19,724 nt of DNA from Clostridium_AD sp047624165 (GTDB lineage Bacteria; Bacillota; Clostridia; Clostridiales; Clostridiaceae). The stretch spans positions 1 through 19,724 of the forward strand of contig JBLHPD010000076.1 in the NCBI GenBank assembly GCA_047624165.1, given 5' to 3'. Below the pieces are notes generated by a model that was given only the letters and a program-made list of their open reading frames with translations, was not told the DNA's origin and ran no database searches. Made by a program: the position numbers and the translations under genes. Positions 1-8,474 of this stretch are shown in pieces; position 1 is the stretch's first letter; each line of letters starts with the position of its first letter.

Positions 1-361
1 TAGATTCTACCCCACCTGCTAAAATAACATCTGCCTGCTCTGCCATTATACTATTTGCAGCAATAGCTATTGTCTGTAATCCAGATGCGCAAAACCTATT
101 TACTGTTTGCCCGGATACTGAATCAGGTAAACCTGCCCTCTGACTAATTACCCTGCCAATGTTTAACCCTTGCTCTGCTTCTGGCATTGCACAACCAATT
201 ATAACGTCATCTATTTCACTAGGATCTAACTTAGGTACTTTTGCGAGCACTCCTTTAAGAACCTCAGCACCGAAATCTTCTGGTCTAGTATATCTTAATT
301 CTCCTTTTGGAGCTCTTCCAATTGCAGAACGTCCAAAAGCTACTATAACTGCTTCTCTCAT
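1..361 (-). CDS. Acetyl-CoA acetyltransferase / 3-ketoacyl-CoA thiolase, N-terminal part (runs off left edge)
   Basis: The first 120 residues of a thiolase are visible; the rest lies beyond position 1. The protein begins MREAVIVAFGRSAIGR, a typical thiolase opening. The acyl-accepting nucleophile is Cys91 in VNRFCASGLQ, and the visible part ends in the family motif ILAGGVES. Start ATG at 361 is preceded by GGAGGTG at good spacing. It would cleave 3-ketoacyl-CoA with CoA to give acetyl-CoA and a shortened acyl-CoA, or run in reverse. It begins 13 nt after the FadN-like gene ends, so it is co-transcribed as the last visible gene of the sigma-54-controlled operon. This matches the fadN-fadA order of Bacillus. 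Chain-length preference cannot be read. Family assignment is firm; a degradative role is inferred from the neighbours. Confidence 0.93.
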   Translation of the reverse strand, partial: MREAVIVAFGRSAIGRAPKGELRYTRPEDFGAEVLKGVLAKVPKLDPSEIDDVIIGCAMPEAEQGLNIGRVISQRAGLPDSVSGQTVNRFCASGLQTIAIAANSIMAEQADVILAGGVES

Positions 362-374
362 AATTGCACCTCCA

Positions 375-2735
375 TTAATTTCTAAGTGGTTTTCCCGCTT
401 TAAGCATATAACCAATTCTTTCCAATGTTTTATCTTCACCGCAAAGACTAAGGAATGCTTCTTTTTCTAATTCAAGGATCTGTTTTTCAGAAACATAAGT
501 ATTTCTTGGAACATTTCCACCTGTAATAACAGTTGCAATCTTATTTGCTATATGAGCATCATACTTAGAAATATAATTACCCTTTAGCATTTGTTCAGTG
601 TAAAATGATAACGCTGCCTTACCGGTTGTTCCAACAACCTTAATATTCTCCTTAATAATAGGTCTAAATCCATCTTTATTCATTGATACAACTAAATTTT
701 TAGCTTCATCAATTAAAGCATCGTGATTTAAAACTATTCTATCAGTTTTTTTCAAGTAACCCTTACTTACAGCTTCAAAGCCACTGGTTGACACATCGGC
801 CATGGTAATTTTCTTCCATATATCCAATACAAATGGGAATAAATCCACATCATCTATTTTAGCAGCTTCTGAAGTACCTCTTATAAGAAGTTCTTTTATA
901 CCTCCACCGGATGGAACTAAACCTACGCCAACTTCAACTAAACCCATATAAGTTTCAGCACTAGCAGCAACTTTATGTGAATGCATTACCACCTCTGCTC
1001 CACCACCTAATGTCATTCCGAAAGGTGCAGCAACAATTGGTTTTGAAAAATATTTGCATTTCATGTTAGTAGTCTGTAGTTTTGTTATTTCCGATTCTAA
1101 CTTCTTCCAATCTCTGCTCATTGCTAATCCAACAATGAGTGAAAGATTTGCACCTGCACAGAAATTTTTACCTTGATTTCCTATAACAAGACCTTTATAA
1201 TTTTTATCAACTTCCATTAATGCATTATCAATCATACTTGCAATAAAAGCAGTTAATGAATTTCCTTTAGAATTAAATTCTAAACAAGCTACTCCATCAC
1301 CTATATCTATTAATGCTGCTTCAGGATTTTTCATTATAATATTATTTTTAGGTGATGATAACAGTATATATGGTGCTCCTTCATATTTATCAGCATCGTT
1401 ATAGAACTTAGTTTTTCCACTGGATATTCTCTGCTCAACCCACTCAGGTATAACGTCTCCTTCCACCTTCATTTTTTCAACAGATTCCTTAAGACCTATA
1501 GCATCCCACATTTCAAAAGGTCCTATATCCCAGTTAAATCCCCATCTACAAGCCTTATCAATTTCTTTGAAATCATCAGCTATTTCTGGGACCTTAGTGG
1601 CACTATATAGTAATATATTCTTTAATAAATCCCAGGCAAACTTTCCTTCTTCTTCTTGTGAATAAACGAGAGTTTTTAATTTATCTGATGCTCCCTTTTG
1701 CATTAAACATTTGTCAATAATATTGATTTGCACAGAAGGTTTATCCACATACTCTTCCTTTTTAAAATCCCACATTAGAATCTTCTTACTATTTTCAGTT
1801 TTAACTGTTTTATAAAATCCTTGTTTAGTCTTATCTCCTAAATAACCTTTTTCTATAAGTGTATCTATATAGCCTGGTAATTCAAACCTCTTCTTTTCAG
1901 CTTCATCATCTACATTATTTACTACATTATTTACTACATTTTTAAAAATATCGATACCAACCATATCTGTAGTTCTAAACGTACCAGTCTTAGGTCTGCA
2001 CATTGCCTTGCCTGTAATCTTATCTACTTTAGCAATGTCATAGCCGTATTCACCCATTAACTTAAGAGTATATGCTGAACCAAATGTTCCCAATCTATTT
2101 CCTATAAAGTTTGGAGTGTCCTTAGCCAAAACAACTCCTTTTCCTAATCTTTCTGTACCAAAAACCTTCATGAAATCTAAAACCTCTAGTAATGTATCAT
2201 CACATGGAATTATTTCTAATAATTTCATGTAACGTGGTGGATTAAAAAAGTGAGTGCCTAAGAAGTGTTGTCTAAAGTCTAATGGTAGTTCTTCTGCACA
2301 TTTATTAATAGATATTCCCGAGGTATTAGAGCTTACAATAGATCCTGGTTTTCTATTTTCATTTATTTGCTTAAAAAGATTTTTCTTAATCTCCAAATTT
2401 TCAACAATTACTTCAATTATCCAATCTGCTTCCTTTATCATATCCATATTATCTTCTAAATTTCCTACTTGAATCATCTGTCCAAAACTCTTATCATAAA
2501 TAAGGCTTGGTCTTATCTTTTTACTTAGTAGTCTTTCCTTACCCATCATTACAAATCTATTTCTTACTTCAGGGCTTTCTAATGTTAAGCCCTTATCTTT
2601 TTCTGTTTCGGTCAAATCCTTAGGCACAATATCTAATAAACAAACAGGTATCCCAGCGCCTGCTATATGAGCTGCAATACTCGCGCCCATAACACCAGCA
2701 CCAATAACTGCTGCTTTTTTAATATAAAAGCTCAT
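375..2735 (-). CDS. FadN-like 3-hydroxyacyl-CoA dehydrogenase / enoyl-CoA hydratase fusion
   Basis: A 786-residue bifunctional beta-oxidation enzyme, close in length to Bacillus FadN (about 789). The N-terminal half is the NAD-dependent dehydrogenase: the dinucleotide loop VIGAGVMGAS lies at residues 10-19, followed by SNTSG and then GTHFFNPPRYM with the catalytic His. The C-terminal third is a crotonase domain: oxyanion-hole segment GKNFCAGANL, then GGGAEVVMHS and GLVEVGVGLVPSGGG, so both canonical hydratase glutamates are present. Dehydrogenase-first order is the FadN layout, opposite to proteobacterial FadB. It hydrates trans-2-enoyl-CoA and oxidises the resulting 3-hydroxyacyl-CoA to 3-ketoacyl-CoA for the thiolase downstream. 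Start ATG is set by GGAGG eight bases upstream. It sits 64 nt after the CoA-transferase gene in the same operon. No defects seen. Confidence 0.93.
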   Translation of the reverse strand: MSFYIKKAAVIGAGVMGASIAAHIAGAGIPVCLLDIVPKDLTETEKDKGLTLESPEVRNRFVMMGKERLLSKKIRPSLIYDKSFGQMIQVGNLEDNMDMIKEADWIIEVIVENLEIKKNLFKQINENRKPGSIVSSNTSGISINKCAEELPLDFRQHFLGTHFFNPPRYMKLLEIIPCDDTLLEVLDFMKVFGTERLGKGVVLAKDTPNFIGNRLGTFGSAYTLKLMGEYGYDIAKVDKITGKAMCRPKTGTFRTTDMVGIDIFKNVVNNVVNNVDDEAEKKRFELPGYIDTLIEKGYLGDKTKQGFYKTVKTENSKKILMWDFKKEEYVDKPSVQINIIDKCLMQKGASDKLKTLVYSQEEEGKFAWDLLKNILLYSATKVPEIADDFKEIDKACRWGFNWDIGPFEMWDAIGLKESVEKMKVEGDVIPEWVEQRISSGKTKFYNDADKYEGAPYILLSSPKNNIIMKNPEAALIDIGDGVACLEFNSKGNSLTAFIASMIDNALMEVDKNYKGLVIGNQGKNFCAGANLSLIVGLAMSRDWKKLESEITKLQTTNMKCKYFSKPIVAAPFGMTLGGGAEVVMHSHKVAASAETYMGLVEVGVGLVPSGGGIKELLIRGTSEAAKIDDVDLFPFVLDIWKKITMADVSTSGFEAVSKGYLKKTDRIVLNHDALIDEAKNLVVSMNKDGFRPIIKENIKVVGTTGKAALSFYTEQMLKGNYISKYDAHIANKIATVITGGNVPRNTYVSEKQILELEKEAFLSLCGEDKTLERIGYMLKAGKPLRN

Positions 2736-2799
2736 AAATCTATTCCTCCTTATTAGTTAACTTTAATGTAACTTAAACGTTCGTCAATAAGCTAATATA

Positions 2800-4107
2800 C
2801 TAATAAATTAATTTTTCGTCTTTTGCCTGTTGTAATAATTCCTCTCTATAATCAGGATGAGCAATCTTTATAAGCTCTCTTACACGTGTTTCGATACTCA
2901 GATTATATAAATTTGCCATACCATACTCTGTAACAATGTATTGTACATTGGCTCTAGGAATTGTAACAGCAGTTCCTGGTGGAAGAGAAATAGAAATTGT
3001 TGATTTAATACCTTCTTTTGTTTTAACTGTTGACGCTAAGCATATAAATGACTTTCCATTTTTAGATAGTACAGCTCCTTCAACAAAATCCAAAGCTCCA
3101 CCGGTGCCACTAAACTGATTGAATCCTATGGCCTCTGATCCTACTTGTCCAGTTAAGTCGACCATCAAAGCAGTATTTATTGATATAAAATTATCATTTT
3201 TAGCAATTTCTGCTGAGTTGTTTACTTTAAATATTGGTGCAACATGTATTAAAGGATTCTTATCCATAAATTGATAAAGTTCTAAATTCCCCATTCCAAA
3301 ACTACAAATAATCTTATTCTTGTAATAATTCTTTTTACTGCAATTAATACTGCCTTTTTTAGCAAGGTGTACCATTGAATCTGTTAACATTTCAGAGTGA
3401 ATGCCCAAATCTTTCTTTTCTTCAAGTCCATATGCTACTGCATTAGCTATACCTCCAAGTCCAATCTGTATAGTTGCTCCATCAGGTATCTGTGGAAGAA
3501 TATATGATGCTATTTTCTTATCAATTTCTGTAACTTTTGATTGAGGTAATTGAGGAAGTGGATGATCTTTTTCACATATAAAATCAACATCACTCAAATT
3601 AACAAAATTACTTTCTCCCATACAAACTGGCAAGCATCTATTCACCTGAACAATAATCACTGCTGCATGTTTTAAAATTATTTCATTAAGTCCTGTCCCT
3701 GTAGGTCCAAAATTCATATTGCCATTTTCATCAGGTGGTGTAGTTTCTATCATCGCAACATTTGGTTTCACTATGTTTTCTGCCATCCAGCCTGCTTTTG
3801 AAAAATGTACTGATGTAGTATCAACATTTCCAAAACCCTTCATACTTCTTTCAATTGGTCCAAGAAAGAAAGTATGATAATTTATATGGCCCTTAAATCC
3901 TAAATTTAAAAACTCATGGGGATACATTAAAAGTGCTGAGAAAATATCTACGTTTTCAAGTTCCTTAACTCTTTTGCATAATGCGGACACAAGATGTATA
4001 GGAGCACAATTACTACCACTCAGGTATATCTGATCTCCAGATTTTATCTTTGATACTGCTTCCTTAATTGAAACAACCTTTTCAGCATACATTTTATTAT
4101 AGTCCAT
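2800..4107 (-). CDS. Acetyl-CoA hydrolase / 4-hydroxybutyrate-type CoA-transferase
   Basis: A 435-residue family-I CoA-transferase of the Cat1/Cat2/AbfT and acetyl-CoA hydrolase type, full length. GLGG and then LGIHSEML place the probable catalytic Glu at about residue 239, matching the known position (about 238) in 4-hydroxybutyrate CoA-transferase. FSGTGGALDFVEGA and VTEYGMANL are the usual CoA-binding and C-terminal motifs. It would exchange CoA between acetyl-CoA (or another donor) and a carboxylic acid, so activating the growth substrate without ATP. Two adjacent ATGs are available (4110 and 4107). The second is better spaced from AGGAGG, so it is used here; the difference is one residue. 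It lies 33 nt after the crotonase gene. The acid it activates (crotonate, butyrate, hydroxybutyrate or longer) cannot be told from sequence. Confidence 0.9.
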   Translation of the reverse strand: MDYNKMYAEKVVSIKEAVSKIKSGDQIYLSGSNCAPIHLVSALCKRVKELENVDIFSALLMYPHEFLNLGFKGHINYHTFFLGPIERSMKGFGNVDTTSVHFSKAGWMAENIVKPNVAMIETTPPDENGNMNFGPTGTGLNEIILKHAAVIIVQVNRCLPVCMGESNFVNLSDVDFICEKDHPLPQLPQSKVTEIDKKIASYILPQIPDGATIQIGLGGIANAVAYGLEEKKDLGIHSEMLTDSMVHLAKKGSINCSKKNYYKNKIICSFGMGNLELYQFMDKNPLIHVAPIFKVNNSAEIAKNDNFISINTALMVDLTGQVGSEAIGFNQFSGTGGALDFVEGAVLSKNGKSFICLASTVKTKEGIKSTISISLPPGTAVTIPRANVQYIVTEYGMANLYNLSIETRVRELIKIAHPDYREELLQQAKDEKLIY

Positions 4108-4140
4108 CATAACCCTCCTTATATTTTCCTTATACTTTTT

Positions 4141-4932
4141 TTATCTTCCTTGAAATTCTGGTTTTCTTTTTTGCATAAAAGCAGTTATACCTTCTTGAAA
4201 ATCTGTTGTCATAGCAGACTGAATCTGATATTGTGAAACAGCTGTAAGATGTTCATCAAAGTCGTTGAATTCAGTTTTGTTAATTAAGTCTTTCGTTTTT
4301 GCATATGATGCACCAGGTCCTTCTGAAAGAGTCTTCGCAAATTTAATTGTTTCTTCCTCTAAAGCTTCAACAGTTACTACCTTGTTTACCAATCCAAGAG
4401 CTAATGCTTCATCAGCTAACATCTCTCTACCAGTCATACATAAATCAGTAGCTCTTGCATATCCCACTAATTTAGAAAGGAAATAAATACCTCCCATATC
4501 AGGAACAAGACCAACTTGCACGAAAGCTTGAATAAATTTTGAATTATCCGCAACTATACGGAAATCACATGCTAAAGCTAAGTTGAATCCTGCCCCTGCT
4601 GCTGCTCCATGAACTGATGCTATAACTGGTTTATCTATATTTCTAATTTTCTTTACCACGTCTGCTGATTCATCCAATGAAGTTCTAAATTTTACGAGTT
4701 CTCCCTTTTGTAGCCCTTTTACCATTTCAGCTATATCGCCACCTGAACAGAAAGCTTTTCCTTCACCAGAGATAACAACTACCTTAACATTCCAATCAGA
4801 AGCACAAGCATCAAGTGCAGAATTAATTTCAGTGATCATAAGACCATTCATTGCGTTATAATTTTTAGGACCATTTAATACAATATTACCTATCCCCTCA
4901 GATATTGAAAGTTTAATTTTTTGGTATTCCAT
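4141..4932 (-). CDS. Crotonase-family enoyl-CoA isomerase, PaaG-like
   Basis: A 264-residue single-domain crotonase. The oxyanion-hole segments GKAFCSGGD and VHGAAAGAGFNLALACD are clear. The two glutamates of true enoyl-CoA hydratases are absent: the first position is Asn (GFNLALACD) and the second is in FIQAFVQVG. Instead VPDMGG carries an Asp in the place of the catalytic Asp of PaaG-type isomerases, whose surrounding sequence (AKF-AF-LGLIPD-GG) is very similar. A double-bond isomerase acting on an acyl-CoA is therefore more likely than a hydratase. A longer reading from 5016 is possible, but GAGGAGG sits eight bases before ATG at 4932 and the MEYQKIKLSISEG opening is typical, so 4932 is chosen. 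It is the first gene of the sigma-54-type operon. Confidence 0.88.
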   Translation of the reverse strand: MEYQKIKLSISEGIGNIVLNGPKNYNAMNGLMITEINSALDACASDWNVKVVVISGEGKAFCSGGDIAEMVKGLQKGELVKFRTSLDESADVVKKIRNIDKPVIASVHGAAAGAGFNLALACDFRIVADNSKFIQAFVQVGLVPDMGGIYFLSKLVGYARATDLCMTGREMLADEALALGLVNKVVTVEALEEETIKFAKTLSEGPGASYAKTKDLINKTEFNDFDEHLTAVSQYQIQSAMTTDFQEGITAFMQKRKPEFQGR

Positions 4933-5010
4933 AATAAAATCCTCCTCGTTTCCATTTAACAATAATATTTTGTTTAACCAAAAACTTTTATTATTGTTTA
5001 AATCTATATA

Positions 5011-5028
5011 CAGCATTATTCATGCCAA
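5011..5028 (-). promoter_or_regulatory. Sigma-54 (-24/-12) promoter of the acyl-CoA operon
   Basis: On the minus strand TTGGCATGAATAATGCT places GG at 5026-5025 and GC at 5014-5013 with exactly ten bases between, the spacing required by sigma-54 RNA polymerase. Transcription would begin near 5001, giving a leader of about 70 nt before the isomerase ATG at 4932. The adjacent NtrC-type activator gene supports the call. It differs from consensus TGGCAC-N5-TTGC at only two of the conserved bases. Confidence 0.85.
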
Positions 5029-5135
5029 TTATTTTGTTATTGTTTAATGGGTTTTATGGGAAATGAAATGTCTTATTAAGATATTTTCCTTGACCTAATT
5101 CCATAGTTTGTGCAAATTAATCTCATGTGAATAAA

Positions 5136-5151
5136 TTTGCACATGTGCAAA
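5136..5151. promoter_or_regulatory. Probable enhancer (UAS) for the sigma-54 activator
   Basis: TTTGCACATGTGCAAA is a perfect 16-bp palindrome centred about 140 bp upstream of the predicted sigma-54 start, the usual enhancer distance. A further half-site TGCAAA occurs at 5111-5116. The activator encoded next door ends in a Fis-type helix-turn-helix, which binds such dyads. Assignment to this activator is inference. Confidence 0.6.
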
Positions 5152-5199
5152 AAATAACACTTATATAGATTTTAAAAAATCTATATAAGTGTTATTTTT
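5150..5199 (-). terminator. Rho-independent terminator after the two-component genes
   Basis: A perfect inverted repeat with 24-base arms and a two-base loop lies 36 nt beyond the stop of the response-regulator gene. The stem runs AACACTTATATAGAT... and its ends are A/T runs, so a U-tract follows on either strand. It separates the regulator transcript from the enhancer and sigma-54 promoter, and touches the enhancer palindrome by two bases. Confidence 0.8.
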
Positions 5200-5234
5200 A
5201 TATGAGTATGCATTATTTGAATGTATACTATAGA

Positions 5235-6599
5235 TTAAATCCAGTTGATAAGCCCATATTTTTTTAATTTATATTGCAATGTTCTCCTTGATATCCCAAG
5301 TTCTTTTGCCGAATTTACACGATGTCCATTATTTTTATTCACTATTTCTTTTATTGTTATTATTTCTTGGACTTCTAAAGGTGTTAATTTTTCATCTAAT
5401 GTAAATGCCTCTTCTTTTTTCTTTAAAATTTTTCTCGTTTGATTACTTATTTTAGATGGCAAGTCCGTATTGTATAGAATATCACTTTCCGATAAAGCAA
5501 TAGCGCTTTCAATAGTATTTTCTAATTCACGTACATTGCCGGGCCATTCGTAAGACTGCAATAACTCTTTAACTTCTTCAGATATACTTTTTACATTCTT
5601 TTTGAATTTCTTATTATATTTATTAACAAAAAAATCTATCAAAGGATTTAAATCATCCTTTCTATATCTTAAAGGAACGCATTCAATACTAATCACATTC
5701 AATCTATAGTACAAATCCTCTCTGAATCTCCTTTTTTTAACTTCATATTCAAGATTTGCATTCGTAGCAACTATAATCCTTGCTTCAATGTGAATATTTA
5801 TAGTACCACCTAATCGTTGTATTTCTCTATCTTGTAAAACGTTTAATAATTTGGATTGAAGATTTAAAGGCAATGTACCTATTTCATCTAAAAAAATAGT
5901 ACCATTTTTTGCTAATTCAAATTTACCCTTTTGAGTTTCGTATGCACCTGTAAATGAACCTTTTTCGTGTCCAAAAAGTTCACTTTCAATCAAATTTTCA
6001 GGAAGTACTGCACAATTTACGTTAATATATGGCATTCTACTACGATTACTCCTGGAATGGATCAGTCTTGCAATAACACCTTTTCCAGTGCCACTCTCAC
6101 CAGTTATAAGCACCGTTACATCCAAATTTTTTATTTTTTCAACTTTATTTCTTATATATGCATTTTCTTTACTGCAACCTATGAAATTAATATTAGAAAC
6201 TGGAAAATTCTTATTGCTGAAACCTCCTCTTTCCTTTATTTTAAAAACTTCCTCTATTTTTTCTATTAAATCACTGTTTTCAAAAGGTTTTGTTAAATAA
6301 TCGTAAGCCCCTATTCTCATGGCCTCAACTGCATTATTAATACTTCCATAAGCTGTCATCATAATTACAACTGTATCAGCATTTGCTTCTTTTATTTTTT
6401 TAAGCAATGTTAACCCATCCATTTTAGGAAGTTTACGGTCTATCACTGCTAAATCATATCTTTTTTTAGAAATTTTCTTAACAGCATCCTCTCCATCGCT
6501 AGATAAATCAACTTTGCATCCTATTTCTTCCAATTCAACCGATATAATTTTAAGAATTGTTGCTTCATCATCAACTACCAATACATTTTTAGTATTCAT
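5235..6599 (-). CDS. Sigma-54-dependent response regulator, NtrC family
   Basis: A 454-residue protein with the three NtrC domains. The receiver (1-120) has the acidic pair DD at 10-11, phospho-acceptor Asp54 in VIDRKLP, Thr82 and Lys104. The AAA+ domain (about 140-370) has Walker A GESGTGKG, the sigma-54 contact loop GSFTGA (Ser in place of the usual Ala), Walker B IFLDEIG and WPGNVRELEN. The C-terminal Fis-type helix-turn-helix ends in GISRRTLQYKLKKYGL. Phosphorylation should drive ATP-dependent opening of sigma-54 promoters. It begins 3 nt after the kinase gene, with its ribosome site (GGAG) inside the kinase's last codons, so the two are translationally linked. The obvious target is the promoter at 5011-5028. 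Close relatives include AtoC; the sequence does not identify the signal. Confidence 0.95.
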   Translation of the reverse strand: MNTKNVLVVDDEATILKIISVELEEIGCKVDLSSDGEDAVKKISKKRYDLAVIDRKLPKMDGLTLLKKIKEANADTVVIMMTAYGSINNAVEAMRIGAYDYLTKPFENSDLIEKIEEVFKIKERGGFSNKNFPVSNINFIGCSKENAYIRNKVEKIKNLDVTVLITGESGTGKGVIARLIHSRSNRSRMPYINVNCAVLPENLIESELFGHEKGSFTGAYETQKGKFELAKNGTIFLDEIGTLPLNLQSKLLNVLQDREIQRLGGTINIHIEARIIVATNANLEYEVKKRRFREDLYYRLNVISIECVPLRYRKDDLNPLIDFFVNKYNKKFKKNVKSISEEVKELLQSYEWPGNVRELENTIESAIALSESDILYNTDLPSKISNQTRKILKKKEEAFTLDEKLTPLEVQEIITIKEIVNKNNGHRVNSAKELGISRRTLQYKLKKYGLINWI

Positions 6600-6602
6600 A
6601 AG

Positions 6603-8081
6603 TTACATCATCTCCTTGTATTGAAAAACAATTTGAAATTTTGTGCCTAAATCTTCTTTGGAACTAATATGAATTTTTCCTCCACTCTTTTTAATCATTT
6701 TTTTCGTAATTGAAAGTCCTAACCCAGTACCATTTTCTTTTGTACTATAATAAGGATCAAAAATTTCATCAACTTTGTCCTGAGCTATGCCCTTCCCATT
6801 ATCCGAAATTTCCACAATAACTTCTTTTCTATGTTCCAAATAGCTGGTACTTACAGTAATTATTCCTTCAGCTTCAATTGCTTGTACAGCATTTATTAAA
6901 ATATTAATAAATGCATGTTGTAGTTTAACAACACTGCCTTTAATCCTAGGTAGCTTTTTACTTAAATTCTTTTTTACAACAATGTACTTTTCTTCTTTAT
7001 AAAAGACAATCATATCTAAACATTTATCCAAAACTTCATTTAAATCTACTAAAGTATTAGTATCATCTTTATTTATACGTGAGTAGGCAAGAAATTTTTC
7101 AATAATTTCATTTACACTATCTACTTCGGTAACTATGGACTCAGTAAAATTATATTGCTTTGAGTTTTTATCAATACCTTTTTGTAATATTCTTGCACAC
7201 CCCCTTATTCCCATTAAAGGGTTCCTTATTTCATGAGCTACCTCTGCGGAAACATCTCCTAAAAAATTATTTAATTTAACATGCTCAAGTTCCTTTTCAG
7301 ATATTTTGGCTTTTGTTACATTATTCGCTGAAATAACAATCCCATATACATACTTTAGACCATCAATTAAGGGCGATACAGTTGCATTTATAATAATTTT
7401 TTTATTAAATTTATTTTTATATATTATATTTTCGTATGAAATTACTATATTATTATGTATTATGTTATCTATGTCCTTTTTTAGTATATTCACCTGATTT
7501 TCTGCTATATAATCATAATAATTTTCTCCTATATAATCAAGTTCTTCTACACCAAATTTAGAATATATTTTTTTATTTACTTTTGTGATTTTGCCTTCTA
7601 AATCTATACTTATAATCCCTGAATCTGTGCTATCAAATATATTTTGCATGTAGTTTTTTTCTTTTTCAATTTCGTTTTTCAAAAGAACGTTTTCATAACT
7701 GCCAGTTGTAATTAAATTTAGCAAATCTAAATCACTTTTATTATATTTTTTATCTAGATTGCAACCTACAAACAGAATTTTAATATGACCCTCTTCCCAC
7801 ATTGGAGACAAAATAAAATTATAATTTGCATGATTTTCATAGATGCTTCTTACTGCACGTGCTTCTAAATCAAATATTTCTTCTTTTATTGTTGTTAATA
7901 AATTTATTATATTTGAATTTCCTATATTTTTATAATCAGCAGAATTATTTATAATTATGTTATATCCTGAATTTATTGTTATTAAGCCTATCCAATCTGA
8001 ATGTAACATTTCTCCTAGCCCCAGATTTGCCAATTTGTTAAACGAATTTTTTAAAGTAGAATAAACATTATAACGATACAT
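6603..8081 (-). CDS. Soluble PAS-domain sensor histidine kinase
   Basis: A kinase of about 492 residues with no membrane segment or signal peptide, so it senses something in the cytoplasm. An N-terminal region of about 140 residues may be GAF-like but is not recognised with certainty. A PAS domain follows (about 150-255: DSTDSGIISIDLEGKI...). The HisKA phospho-acceptor is His286 in SAEVAHEIRNPL (counting from the upstream in-frame GTG). The ATPase domain has N-box NILINAVQA, G1 DNGKGIA, F-box FDPYYSTK and G2 GTGLGLS. An upstream GTG at 8090 overlaps the ribosome site, so ATG at 8081, eight bases after GGGGAG, is chosen. It pairs with the sigma-54 regulator 3 nt downstream, an arrangement like AtoS/AtoC for short-chain fatty acid catabolism. 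The ligand is unknown. Confidence 0.93.
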   Translation of the reverse strand: MYRYNVYSTLKNSFNKLANLGLGEMLHSDWIGLITINSGYNIIINNSADYKNIGNSNIINLLTTIKEEIFDLEARAVRSIYENHANYNFILSPMWEEGHIKILFVGCNLDKKYNKSDLDLLNLITTGSYENVLLKNEIEKEKNYMQNIFDSTDSGIISIDLEGKITKVNKKIYSKFGVEELDYIGENYYDYIAENQVNILKKDIDNIIHNNIVISYENIIYKNKFNKKIIINATVSPLIDGLKYVYGIVISANNVTKAKISEKELEHVKLNNFLGDVSAEVAHEIRNPLMGIRGCARILQKGIDKNSKQYNFTESIVTEVDSVNEIIEKFLAYSRINKDDTNTLVDLNEVLDKCLDMIVFYKEEKYIVVKKNLSKKLPRIKGSVVKLQHAFINILINAVQAIEAEGIITVSTSYLEHRKEVIVEISDNGKGIAQDKVDEIFDPYYSTKENGTGLGLSITKKMIKKSGGKIHISSKEDLGTKFQIVFQYKEMM

Positions 8082-8284
8082 TTCTATCACTCCCCATTAA
8101 GATATTGCAATATATACTGTATTCTTTATATATACTACTATTTCTCCAAAAAAACTGGTGTAAATTTGTTTTAAAAATACTACCCCTTCATATCCTGTAA
8201 GTTTTTTACCTTAACAGCATCTTTTAAAATTTTGCAATATATTATATATATTCCACATAATGCTATATTTCCCTTTCCAATTAC
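8082..8284. other. Kinase upstream region
   Basis: This AT-rich stretch holds the ribosome site of the kinase gene (GGGGAG at 8090-8095) and presumably its promoter. I see no convincing -35/-10 pair and no open reading frame with a recognisable product. Confidence 0.5.
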
Positions 8285-8326
8285 AAAATATATAAGGCTT
8301 GCATATACGCAAGCCTTATATATTTT
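8285..8326. terminator. Strong terminator hairpin
   Basis: An 18-base-pair perfect stem containing AAGGCTTGC / GCAAGCCTT with a 6-base loop, flanked by A and T runs on the two sides. It can end transcription in either direction. It lies about 150 nt past the stop of the glycyl-radical gene and upstream of the kinase, so it insulates the two units. Confidence 0.75.
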
Positions 8327-8474
8327 TTATATTTAATTCTCTTTTACTTTATAAATAGGCTCTGGAATAAAAATAAAAATTAAAAGGACAAATATTAGAC
8401 TTGTATTTTTACAAAATTCAATTTAAAATTTACCCGAATAATCGATATTCAGGCCACGTCTCAACTGGTACATT
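8327..8474. other. AT-rich spacer after the glycyl-radical gene
   Basis: No gene is supported here. The minus strand directly after the stop reads in frame as a short tail (NVPVETWPEYRLFG) before another stop, which may be chance. No small subunit or activating enzyme, as normally follows arylacetate-type glycyl-radical enzymes, is present. Confidence 0.4.

Noticed and set aside
159..470. Plus-strand open frames opposite the thiolase, FadN, regulator and other genes
   Set aside because: They are antisense shadows of well-supported minus-strand genes, with no ribosome sites and no recognisable protein features.
4933..5016. N-terminal extension of the isomerase to 5016
   Set aside because: The extension would cover the ribosome site and the predicted sigma-54 start, and its sequence is unlike any crotonase N-terminus.
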